A stretch of 11,064 nucleotides of DNA from Gammaproteobacteria bacterium (GTDB lineage: Bacteria; Pseudomonadota; Gammaproteobacteria; Pseudomonadales; Pseudohongiellaceae): positions 1-11,064 of the forward strand of contig RKSA01000042.1 in the NCBI GenBank assembly GCA_007571115.1. Reading direction: 5' to 3'. A program made the position numbers and the translations under genes. Within the stretch, counting starts at the first letter, position 1; each line of letters begins with the position of its first letter. The notes below the pieces were generated by a model that saw only the letters and a list, made by a program, of their open reading frames with translations, searched no databases and was not told the origin of the DNA. Of this stretch, positions 1 to 5,974 are shown one piece after another.

Positions 1-1
1 A

Positions 2-78
2 TGCGGGGTGGAGCAGTCTGGCAGCTCGTCGGGCTCATAACCCGAAGGTCGCAGGTTCAAATCCTGCCCCCGCTACCA
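2..78 (+). tRNA. Initiator tRNA-fMet (CAT anticodon)
   Basis: The 77-nt gene folds as a full cloverleaf with an encoded CCA end (76-78). The anticodon CAT is at 36-38. Three consecutive G:C pairs (GGG 31-33 with CCC 41-43) flank the anticodon loop, a hallmark of initiator tRNA. The T arm is a perfect GCAGG/CCTGC stem around TTCAAAT. The acceptor stem pairs from position 2, while position 1 (T2) faces T74, leaving the unpaired 1-72 end that marks bacterial initiators; the E. coli version has C-A here. The D stem keeps the A11:U24 pair. It delivers formyl-methionine to the ribosomal P site for translation initiation. An ORF reading through it is an artefact. Confidence 0.96.
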
Positions 79-127
79 ATCCCGCAACGGTTCGAAGCCA
101 CCCGGCTCGACCGCCACCGCAGCCCCA

Positions 128-149
128 AGCCGTCACTGCTCCGACGGCT
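128..149 (+). other. Stem-loop downstream of tRNA-fMet
   Basis: AGCCGTC (128-134) and GACGGCT (143-149) form a perfect 7-bp stem with an 8-nt loop, 50 nt after the tRNA. No T-run follows, so it is not a classical intrinsic terminator, though it could help end or process the tRNA transcript. The rest of 79-312 holds nothing I can recognise: no credible coding frame and no clear promoter. Confidence 0.3.
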
Positions 150-312
150 CGGCTTGTCCCCGCACCAAGTTGCACGACAGTTCCCGTGACCGTGTGCCAA
201 GTCGCTCCTCTGAGGGCTAAGGGAATCGCCCTAAGTTAGTTCTTGTCCACAAACACCGTTTCTGAACATGGCGAGCTTTCGTTGTTTTGCGATCTGTCTC
301 ATGTTAATGTGC

Positions 313-327
313 TTTGCAAATCGCAAA
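313..327 (+). promoter_or_regulatory. Inverted-repeat operator TTTGC-N5-GCAAA upstream of the regulator
   Basis: TTTGCAAATCGCAAA is an inverted repeat (TTTGC 313-317, GCAAA 323-327) 28 nt before the regulator ATG. Its first 11 bases recur exactly at 1861-1871, inside the array before hupS. It abuts a -10-like TATATT (329-334), for which no convincing -35 box is visible. The shared motif suggests that one DNA-binding protein, plausibly the adjacent activator, acts at both places and so controls its own gene. That role is inferred from sequence sharing only. Confidence 0.5.
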
Positions 328-355
328 CTATATTGGTAGCTCTATCAATCGTTGC

Positions 356-1816
356 ATGGACCACACTTCCACCATCCTGCTCATCAGCGGGTCGCCGGCG
401 GATTTCCAGGTGGCGACCGATTCGCTATCGACCTTGCCCGGCTACCGGACCCTGGTCGCGACCACCGGCGACGCCGCCAGCGAGCTGCTGGAAACCGTCG
501 AAGTCGATCTGGTGCTATGCGATTTCGCCACTAGCGAGCGCTTCGATGCCCTGCGCGTGCTCGAACACCTGCGCGGCTCGCACCCCTATGTCATACGCAT
601 CCCGGTATTCGGCGGCCAGGACGCGCAGACGATCGGCTCGGTGGTCGCGCACACCGCAGCGTATCAGTACCTCACCAGGCCAGTGCTTGCCGATCAGGCG
701 TATCTGCTCGTCAAGAGAGCCCTCGAGACTCGCGAGCTGGCGCGGCGCCACCGGCTGATCAGCCGCGAGCTGAAAATCGACGAGGATTCGGCGCTGTTCA
801 ATGCCAGGCAGAGGGAAACCGTCCGGCCGCAAAGCTTCCGCTTCGAGAAGCTCGTGTACGTTAGCGAAAAGATGTCCGAGCTGTGCAACGCGGCGCGGCA
901 GGCGGCGAAGACTTCGCTGCCGGTGCTGATCCAGGGAGAGACCGGAACCGGCAAGGAACTGCTCGCCCGGGCGATCCATTTCAACAGCGAACGCAGCGCC
1001 AGCCCGCTGATGGTGCAGAACTGCGGCGGCATGCCCGATGACCTGCTCGGTTCGGAACTGTTCGGCCACAAGCGAGGCGCATTCACCGGCGCGATCGGCG
1101 ACCGCCTCGGGCTGTTTCGCGCCTCGGACGGCGGCACGGTGTTCCTCGACGAGATTTCCGAGATTTCCCCGTCCTTCCAGGTCAGCCTGCTGCGCTTCTT
1201 GCAGGAAGGCGAAGTCAAGGCTCTCGGCAGCGACAGGATCGAGCACTGCGACGTGCGAATCATCGCTGCGTCGAACAAGGATCTCGCCGAACTCGTCGAG
1301 CAGCGCGCGTTCCGCCAGGATCTGTATTTCCGGCTGAAAGGATTCCAGTTCGAGGTTCCACCGCTTCGCGAGCGCAAGGAGGACGTGCCGGTTCTCGCCG
1401 ACTTTTTCCTGCAAAAGCATTGCGGGCAGATGTCGCGGCGCTTGCTCGGCATCTCGAAGGATCTGCTCGACCGATTGGCGGGATATTCGTTTCCAGGCAA
1501 CGTCCGGGAACTCGAGAACGAGATCCGGCGCATGGTCGCCTGCGCCCAGGATGGCGAATACCTGACCGTCCGCCACCTGTCCCCCGAGCTGGCGCGACTG
1601 CCTGTGGCGCCGGCCGGGGAGCACGGCGATCAGGTCATCGTTCCCCAAGGCGCCACCTTGCCCGAGCTCGTCAAGTCACTCGAGGTGCAGCTCGTCGGCA
1701 AGGCGCTGCAAAAGCATCGCTGGAACCAGAGCCGGGCCGCCAGGGATCTCGGAATTTCCCGGGTGGGGCTCGCCAACAAGATCCGGCGCTACGAATTGCC
1801 GGGCTCGAAGAGCTGA
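356..1816 (+). CDS. Sigma-54-dependent response-regulator-type activator (HoxA/HupR-like)
   Basis: A 486-aa NtrC-family activator. Residues ~5-125 form a receiver-like domain. Residues ~163-395 form the AAA+ sigma-54 interaction domain, with Walker A GETGTGKE (194-201), the GAFTGA loop (241-246), Walker B ending in DE (265-266) and the FRQDLYFRL arginine-finger segment (319-327). A Fis-type helix-turn-helix ends it (~446-481). AAA+ proteins of this type hydrolyse ATP to open sigma-54 promoters. The receiver is odd: the acidic pair near the N-terminus is replaced by SGS (11-13) and the conserved Lys is Arg108, although Asp56 is kept. An in-frame TTG at 314 would add 14 residues but lies within the operator-like repeat, so ATG 356 is preferred; its ribosome-binding site is weak. 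A sigma-54 promoter lies 160 nt downstream, before hupS, making hydrogenase control its likely job. No partner kinase is in view. Confidence 0.93.
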   Translation: MDHTSTILLISGSPADFQVATDSLSTLPGYRTLVATTGDAASELLETVEVDLVLCDFATSERFDALRVLEHLRGSHPYVIRIPVFGGQDAQTIGSVVAHTAAYQYLTRPVLADQAYLLVKRALETRELARRHRLISRELKIDEDSALFNARQRETVRPQSFRFEKLVYVSEKMSELCNAARQAAKTSLPVLIQGETGTGKELLARAIHFNSERSASPLMVQNCGGMPDDLLGSELFGHKRGAFTGAIGDRLGLFRASDGGTVFLDEISEISPSFQVSLLRFLQEGEVKALGSDRIEHCDVRIIAASNKDLAELVEQRAFRQDLYFRLKGFQFEVPPLRERKEDVPVLADFFLQKHCGQMSRRLLGISKDLLDRLAGYSFPGNVRELENEIRRMVACAQDGEYLTVRHLSPELARLPVAPAGEHGDQVIVPQGATLPELVKSLEVQLVGKALQKHRWNQSRAARDLGISRVGLANKIRRYELPGSKS

Positions 1817-1837
1817 GCGTTGCAAGCCGCCTAACTC

Positions 1838-1891
1838 GCAAAGTCTCTTTGCAAAGAAACTTTGCAAATCGGCATGCAAAGATCGTTTGCA
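1838..1891 (+). promoter_or_regulatory. Array of TTTGC/GCAAA half-sites (probable upstream activating sequence of hupSL)
   Basis: GCAAA occurs at 1838, 1851, 1864 and 1876, a spacing of 13, 13 and 12 bp. TTTGC in the opposite sense occurs at 1848, 1861 and 1886. Two full palindromes TTTGCAAA (1848-1855, 1861-1868) form a larger perfect inverted repeat: 9-bp arms 1848-1856 and 1860-1868 with AAA between. A further inverted pair is TGCAAA (1875-1880) / TTTGCA (1886-1891). The array ends about 85 bp before the -24 box of the hupS promoter, a normal enhancer position for an NtrC-type activator. HupR of Rhodobacter capsulatus is known to bind a TTG/CAA palindrome upstream of hupSL, which this resembles. 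The binding protein is inferred to be the adjacent activator. Confidence 0.65.
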
Positions 1892-1973
1892 ATTGACGGT
1901 TCCTGCCAAACGGAAATCCTGCGACTGTTCTGTATTTATCTGAAATGTAAGGTTTTTCCTTTTTCCTGCCAGG

Positions 1974-1990
1974 TTGGCCCGGTAGTTGCA
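1974..1990 (+). promoter_or_regulatory. Sigma-54 (-24/-12) promoter of hupSL
   Basis: TTGGCCCGGTAGTTGCA has the -24 GG at 1976-1977 and the -12 GC at 1988-1989, exactly 10 nt apart. It closely matches the consensus TTGGCAC-N5-TTGCA. Transcription would begin near 2000, leaving a leader of about 45 nt before hupS. The T/A-rich stretch 1920-1965, between the half-site array and this promoter, could bend to bring the activator in, but I see no convincing IHF site. This is the strongest promoter match in the window. Confidence 0.85.
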
Positions 1991-2046
1991 TGGGATTTCG
2001 TCAACGATTCGACAAACGGTTTCGCAAACCTCGAGGAGTGAAATTC

Positions 2047-3009
2047 ATGGCCAATCTGCTATGGCTGCAAGGCGGGGCGTGTTCTGGCAACACGATGTCG
2101 TTCCTCAATGCCGAGGAACCCAGTGCCTGCGATCTGGTGACCGATTTCGGCATCAACGTGTTGTGGCACCCATCGCTGGGGCTGGAACTCGGCGAAGGCG
2201 TACACAAGCTGTTGCGCGACTGCGTCTCCGGCGAGATTCCCCTCGATATTTTCGTCTTCGAGGGAACCGTGGTGAACGCCCCGAACGGCACCGGCAACTG
2301 GAACCGGTTCGCCGGAAGGCCGATGAAGGATTGGGTCAGGGAACTCTCGGAAGCCGCCCAGTTCGTCGTCGCCATCGGCGATTGCGCGACCTGGGGAGGA
2401 ATTCCGGCCACCGCTCCCAACCCTTCCGAATCGAGCGGAATGCAGTTCCTCAAAAGGGACCGCGGCGGCGCACTCGGCGCAGGGTTCGTCTCCAAGGCTG
2501 GCCTTCCTGCGATCAATATTCCCGGCTGCCCGGCGCATCCCGACTGGGTGACGCAAATCCTCGTGGCGGTCGCGACGGGTCGGGCCGGCGACCTGAAGCT
2601 CGACGAGTTCCAGCGCCCGGCGACGTTTTTCACGAGTTTCACGCAAACGGGCTGCACGCGGAACATGCATTTCGCCTACAAGGTTTCAGCGACCGAATTC
2701 GGCCAGCGCAAGGGCTGCCTGTTCTACGACCTTGGCTGTCGCGGGCCGATGACGCACAGCCCGTGCAACCGCATCCTGTGGAACCGGCAATCCTCGAAAA
2801 CGCGAGCCGGAATGCCGTGCCTTGGCTGCACCGAGCCCGAGTTCCCGTTCTTCGACCTGATGCCGGGAACGGTATTCAAGACGCAAACGATGATGGGAGT
2901 GCCGAAGGACATGCCGACAGGGGTTGCCAAGACCGGCTACATCAAGCTGACCGCCGCCGCCAAGGCCGCCGCGCCAGCTTGGGCCGAGCAAGACATATTC
3001 GTGGTGTGA
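2047..3009 (+). CDS. hupS: Group 2a [NiFe]-hydrogenase small subunit
   Basis: A 320-aa Fe-S subunit that relays electrons from the NiFe site. It begins MANLLWLQGGACSGNT with no Tat signal peptide, as in cyanobacterial HupS and mycobacterial HucS, so the enzyme should be cytoplasmic. Proposed cluster ligands: proximal C12, C113 (GDCATWGG) and C161 (IPGCPAHPD); distal C203, C224, C231; medial C240, C258, C261. The usual fourth proximal Cys is Asn15 and the usual distal His is Gln200, so each cluster has three protein ligands. ATG 2047 is chosen because GAGGAG (2033-2038) precedes it by 8 nt. The in-frame ATG at 1990 lies in the -12 box of the promoter, upstream of the expected transcript start. 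The stop is followed by a 69-nt gap to hupL containing a tandem repeat. Confidence 0.97.
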   Translation: MANLLWLQGGACSGNTMSFLNAEEPSACDLVTDFGINVLWHPSLGLELGEGVHKLLRDCVSGEIPLDIFVFEGTVVNAPNGTGNWNRFAGRPMKDWVRELSEAAQFVVAIGDCATWGGIPATAPNPSESSGMQFLKRDRGGALGAGFVSKAGLPAINIPGCPAHPDWVTQILVAVATGRAGDLKLDEFQRPATFFTSFTQTGCTRNMHFAYKVSATEFGQRKGCLFYDLGCRGPMTHSPCNRILWNRQSSKTRAGMPCLGCTEPEFPFFDLMPGTVFKTQTMMGVPKDMPTGVAKTGYIKLTAAAKAAAPAWAEQDIFVV

Positions 3010-3030
3010 CCGCACCGGCTCCATATTGAA

Positions 3031-3063
3031 ACTGCACCAAAACTGCACTAAGACTGCACTGAA
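3031..3063 (+). repeat. Three tandem 11-bp repeats between hupS and hupL
   Basis: ACTGCACCAAA, ACTGCACTAAG and ACTGCACTGAA run head to tail at 3031, 3042 and 3053. The core ACTGCAC is invariant and the period is exactly 11 bp. The block fills the gap between the hupS stop and the hupL ribosome-binding site (GAGGG 3066-3070). It could be a slippage duplication, a mRNA element tuning subunit ratio, or a helically phased protein site. Function unknown. Confidence 0.75.
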
Positions 3064-3078
3064 AAGAGGGTTGAGGAA

Positions 3079-4680
3079 ATGGGCGAACCAGCCGTGCAAA
3101 CATTGGACATTTCACCGGTAGGCCGCGTCGAGGGCGACCTCGACGTTCGCGTCGACATCGATGATGGCGTTGTGGTGAACGCCTGGACTTCCGCCGAGCT
3201 GTTCCGCGGATTCGAAATCATCCTGCGCGACAAGGATCCCCAGGCCGGCCTGGTCGTGACTCCCCGGGCCTGTGGCATCTGCGGCGCCTCGCATCTGACC
3301 TGCGCCGCCTGGGCCCTCGACACCGCATGGGGAACGACGGTGCCGCGCAATGCCATTCTGGCGCGCAATCTCGGGCAATTGACCGAAAGCCTGCAATCGC
3401 TGCCGAGGCACCATTACGGGCTGTTCATGATCGACTACACGAACAAGAACTATGCGGCAAGCCGCTACTACGCCGAAGCAGTCAAGCGCTGGACTCCCTT
3501 CACCGGAACCAACTACGAGCTTGGAGTGACGATTTCCGGTCGCCCGGTGGAGATCTATGCCTTGCTCGGCGGACAATGGCCGCATTCGAGCTACATGGTG
3601 CCAGGCGGCGTCATGTGCGCACCGACCTTGACCGATGTGACCCGGGCCTGGTCGATCCTCGAGCATTTCCGCAGCAACTGGTTCGAGCCCGTCTGGCTCG
3701 GCTGTTCGCTCGAACGCTACGAGCAGATCCGCTCATACGACGATTTCCTCGCCTGGCTCGAGGAGAAGCCGGAGCACGCGAATTCCGACCTGGGGCTGTA
3801 CTGGCGAATGTCCCAGGATATCGGGCTCGACAAGTATGGCGTCGGCCATGGCAAGTACATCAGTTGGGGCTACCTGCCCCACGAGGACCGCTACAATGAG
3901 CCGACCATCGAGGGCCGCAATGCCGCAGTCATCATGAAAAGCGGCGTCTACAACGGCGCCAGCGATTCCCACAAGCTAATGGATCAGGTACACACTCGCG
4001 AGGACGTGACCCGCGCCTGGTACGATGAGCCCGGCGGCCTGCACCCCTTTGACCGCACGACCGCAGCGATCAGCAACAACGACATGGATCCCGAAGGAAA
4101 GTACTCCTGGTGTACCGCAGTCCATCACGAGGACAATGGCAGGCTCGAAGCGGGCCCGCTGGCGCGCCAGCTTGTCGCGGGGGGCGATCACGGCGAAAGC
4201 TGGCAACACACCGATCCGCTCGTGCTCGACATGTATCGCCGCCTGGGAGGCGCCAGCGTCGCCCTGCGCCATTTCGCGCGCATGCACGAAGGCGTGAAGA
4301 TCTATCGGCAGATCGAGCGTTGCCTGCGCGAACTGCGGCTCGACGACGAGTGGTACATCAAGCCGACCGAGACCGACGGCCAGGGCTGGGGCGCCACCGA
4401 AGCGATTCGCGGTGCGCTATGCCATTGGATCGACGTCCGGGATGGCAAGATCAGCAACTACCAGATCATCGCGCCGACGACGTGGAATGTTGGCCCCCGG
4501 GCTGACAACGGCGAACGCGGGCCGATCGAGGAATCGCTGATCGGCACGCCGATCGCCGATCCTTCCGACCCGGTCGAAGTCGGCCACGTCTGCCGATCAT
4601 ACGATTCGTGCCTGGTATGCACCGTACACGCCCACGATGCGAAGACCGGCGAGGAACTGGCGCGTTTCCAGACCGCCTAG
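3079..4680 (+). CDS. hupL: Group 2a [NiFe]-hydrogenase large (catalytic) subunit
   Basis: A 533-aa subunit that houses the NiFe(CN)2CO active site and oxidises H2. Nickel-binding pairs are C65/C68 in RACGICGASH (63-72) and C511/C514 in DSCLVCTVH (509-517). Glu18 in GRVEGD is the conserved proton-transfer acid. The C-terminal motif has Ser510 where most NiFe hydrogenases have Pro (DPCxxCxxH). Sixteen residues (518-533, starting AHDAK) follow His517; this is the tail removed by the maturation protease once Ni is inserted, consistent with hupD downstream. ATG 3079 has GAGGG at 3066-3070. It is co-transcribed with hupS. Cytoplasmic, forming a heterodimer or higher assembly with HupS. Length and both signature motifs indicate an intact gene. 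Confidence 0.97.
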   Translation: MGEPAVQTLDISPVGRVEGDLDVRVDIDDGVVVNAWTSAELFRGFEIILRDKDPQAGLVVTPRACGICGASHLTCAAWALDTAWGTTVPRNAILARNLGQLTESLQSLPRHHYGLFMIDYTNKNYAASRYYAEAVKRWTPFTGTNYELGVTISGRPVEIYALLGGQWPHSSYMVPGGVMCAPTLTDVTRAWSILEHFRSNWFEPVWLGCSLERYEQIRSYDDFLAWLEEKPEHANSDLGLYWRMSQDIGLDKYGVGHGKYISWGYLPHEDRYNEPTIEGRNAAVIMKSGVYNGASDSHKLMDQVHTREDVTRAWYDEPGGLHPFDRTTAAISNNDMDPEGKYSWCTAVHHEDNGRLEAGPLARQLVAGGDHGESWQHTDPLVLDMYRRLGGASVALRHFARMHEGVKIYRQIERCLRELRLDDEWYIKPTETDGQGWGATEAIRGALCHWIDVRDGKISNYQIIAPTTWNVGPRADNGERGPIEESLIGTPIADPSDPVEVGHVCRSYDSCLVCTVHAHDAKTGEELARFQTA

Positions 4681-4703
4681 GCGCCCATGAATGCGCTGCT
4701 GAC

Positions 4704-4722
4704 TCCCGCCGCGAGAGCGGGA
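4704..4722 (+). other. Intercistronic stem-loop after hupL
   Basis: TCCCGC (4704-4709) and GCGGGA (4717-4722) form a 6-bp GC-rich stem with a 7-nt loop in the 115-nt gap after hupL. There is no T-run, so termination is doubtful. Hairpins here can protect an upstream mRNA from 3' decay, giving more subunit than accessory protein. The same gap also has GTGTCGGTG twice (4727, 4759) and GCGCCCC twice (4734, 4743). Confidence 0.3.
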
Positions 4723-4795
4723 TCGGTGTCGGTGCGCCCCTTGCGCCCCAGGCGGGCAGTGTCGGTGACGACGGACAAAGACCGAGGTCGATGCA

Positions 4796-5110
4796 ATGCC
4801 AGGCGAGGAACAGGACAAGCTTCTCATCGAGATCACCGATCTGCTTGCCAGCGGCCTGAAAACCCGCACCGAGCCATTCCCCGAGGATGCTCGCCAGTTT
4901 GCCGAAATTCTCGATGAGTTGCGCCAGCTCGCCACGGATGATCTCGAAGGCAAGCTGGTCGTCGGCGGCTTTACCGACCACCCCTACGGAGAGGACCAGC
5001 AGCGCTGCCTCGAGTGCATGTACTATCTGGTGCATCGCAAGTGGTGCGACTTGCCGGAGCTTTCGCTTCCCGTCGAGCCCGAATGGTGGTGCCGGCTCTG
5101 GCGAATCTGA
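4796..5110 (+). CDS. Small four-cysteine protein, copy 1 (hydrogenase-associated, unknown function)
   Basis: A 104-aa soluble protein. The N-terminal ~70 residues are acidic and helical-looking. The C-terminus holds C-x2-C-x9-C-x14-C within CLECMYYLVHRKWC and ends ...WWCRLWRI. Four regularly spaced cysteines among aromatic residues suggest a bound Fe-S cluster or zinc. The spacing is not that of rubredoxin, bacterial ferredoxin or the HiPIP proteins I know. It is paralogous to the next gene, 14 nt downstream, with an almost identical C-terminal third. ATG 4796 has GAGG (4784-4787) 8 nt upstream. Its place between hupL and the protease hupD suggests an electron carrier, a hydrogenase-bound accessory, or a maturation factor. 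I do not recognise a named family, so the role is open. Confidence 0.85.
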   Translation: MPGEEQDKLLIEITDLLASGLKTRTEPFPEDARQFAEILDELRQLATDDLEGKLVVGGFTDHPYGEDQQRCLECMYYLVHRKWCDLPELSLPVEPEWWCRLWRI

Positions 5111-5124
5111 CCCGGAGGCACTAC

Positions 5125-5466
5125 ATGGCCGAGGATTCCCAGGCAAGCGGCGCCGACGAGAGCCGGCGAGAGACGATCCGCAAGCTGCTCGATGCGGGGC
5201 TCGACGTCGAAGCCTTCCCGCGCTGCGACAGCCACGAGCAGGTGCAGGCCGTGGTCAGGCGCCTGCAAGGACTTGACGCGAACGACTTGCCCGGACGGCT
5301 CGTGGTCGCGGGAGTGACGAATTTCACGGTCGAGCATCCCGAAGCCGAACTCGCGCAGCCTTGCGAGACGTGCATGTACTATCTCGTCCACCGAAACTAC
5401 TGCGAACTGCCAGAGCTCGACATCCCCGTCGAACCCGACTGGTCGTGCCGACTCTGGCGAATCTAG
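5125..5466 (+). CDS. Small four-cysteine protein, copy 2 (paralogue of the preceding gene)
   Basis: A 113-aa protein with the same architecture as the gene before it: an acidic helical N-terminus, then a LV.G.T block (RLVVAGVTNF, matching KLVVGGFTDH in copy 1), then C-x2-C-x9-C-x14-C within CETCMYYLVHRNYC, ending RLWRI. The runs CMYYLVHR, LPEL, PVEP and CRLWRI are identical in the two copies, while the N-terminal halves have diverged strongly. This implies an old duplication with selection focused on the cysteine domain. ATG 5125 is chosen for GGAGG (5114-5118), 6 nt upstream. Earlier in-frame starts would overlap copy 1. The two may form a heterodimer or bind different partners; function is unknown. 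Confidence 0.87.
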   Translation: MAEDSQASGADESRRETIRKLLDAGLDVEAFPRCDSHEQVQAVVRRLQGLDANDLPGRLVVAGVTNFTVEHPEAELAQPCETCMYYLVHRNYCELPELDIPVEPDWSCRLWRI

Positions 5467-5500
5467 CGGTTTCGCGGCGAGCGCCCCGGAGCGGTTCCCC

Positions 5501-5974
5501 TTGCTGACGATCATCGGATGCGGCAACCTCAATCGCAGCGATGACGGCGTCGGCGTCGTCATCGTCCGGCGCTTGCTCGCCCTGGACGGCCTGCCTGCCG
5601 GGGTGCGCATCTTCGATGCCGGCACCGCCGGCATGGAGGTCATGTTCCAGGCGCGGGGGGCGAGTCGGCTCGTGATCGTCGACGCGAGCCGCAGCGGCGC
5701 CGAGGCTGGCACGGTTTTCGAAGTTCCGGGAAGCGAGCTCGAAGGCCGACCTGGCAAAAGCTTCAACCTGCACGATTTCCGCTGGGATCATGCGCTCTAT
5801 GCCGGAAAGCGCATCTTCAAGGAGCAATTCCCCAAGGACGTGACGGTGTTCTTGATCGAAGCCGCCAATCTCGGCCTCGGCACCGAGCTGAGCGAGGTCG
5901 TCTCTGCAGCCGCCGACAAGGTCGTCGCAAAACTCAGGACGCAGCTCGAAGGTCTGGAGGCGCCGCCGCCATGA
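5501..5974 (+). CDS. hupD: [NiFe]-hydrogenase maturation endopeptidase (peptidase M52)
   Basis: A 157-aa HybD/HupD/HupW-type protease that cleaves the C-terminal tail of the large subunit after nickel insertion. It starts with the family hallmark IIGCGNLNRSDDGVG (4-18). The three nickel-sensing ligands map to Asp15 (Glu in E. coli HybD), Asp39 in FDAGTAG, and His91 in NLHDFRW. The start is TTG 5501: no ATG fits before the GCGN motif, and GGAG (5488-5491) sits 9 nt upstream. The last ~10 residues are an Ala/Pro-rich tail. It overlaps the next gene by ATGA (5971-5974), implying translational coupling. Its substrate is almost certainly the HupL encoded upstream, whose predicted cut is after His517. 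Confidence 0.94.
   Translation: MLTIIGCGNLNRSDDGVGVVIVRRLLALDGLPAGVRIFDAGTAGMEVMFQARGASRLVIVDASRSGAEAGTVFEVPGSELEGRPGKSFNLHDFRWDHALYAGKRIFKEQFPKDVTVFLIEAANLGLGTELSEVVSAAADKVVAKLRTQLEGLEAPPP

Noticed and set aside
1..189. 62-aa open frame from the first base
   Set aside because: It reads through the tRNA-fMet gene and has no ribosome-binding site or recognisable protein.
515..1648. 377-aa minus-strand open frame over the regulator
   Set aside because: It mirrors the AAA+ activator, whose Walker motifs prove the plus-strand frame; no recognisable protein on the minus strand.
1848..1868. Perfect inverted repeat after the regulator read as an intrinsic terminator
   Set aside because: The stem is AT-rich, has no T-run after it, and its half-sites recur elsewhere with regular spacing, which fits a protein-binding site better.
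1838..1891. Possible CRISPR-like array from regular GCAAA repeats
   Set aside because: The repeats are only 5-8 bp with 12-13 bp period and no unique spacers; a regulatory array explains them.
1990..2046. Upstream in-frame ATG start for hupS (19 extra residues, Arg-rich)
   Set aside because: It resembles a short basic leader, but it falls in the -12 promoter box, has no ribosome-binding site, and lacks the RRxFxK plus hydrophobic segment of a Tat signal. ATG 2047 has a good Shine-Dalgarno site and the family start.
4729..4746. GG-N10-GC sequence resembling a second sigma-54 promoter before the four-Cys genes
   Set aside because: The -12 TTGC fits but the -24 side reads CGGTGC instead of TGGCAC, and such spacing is frequent by chance in GC-rich DNA.
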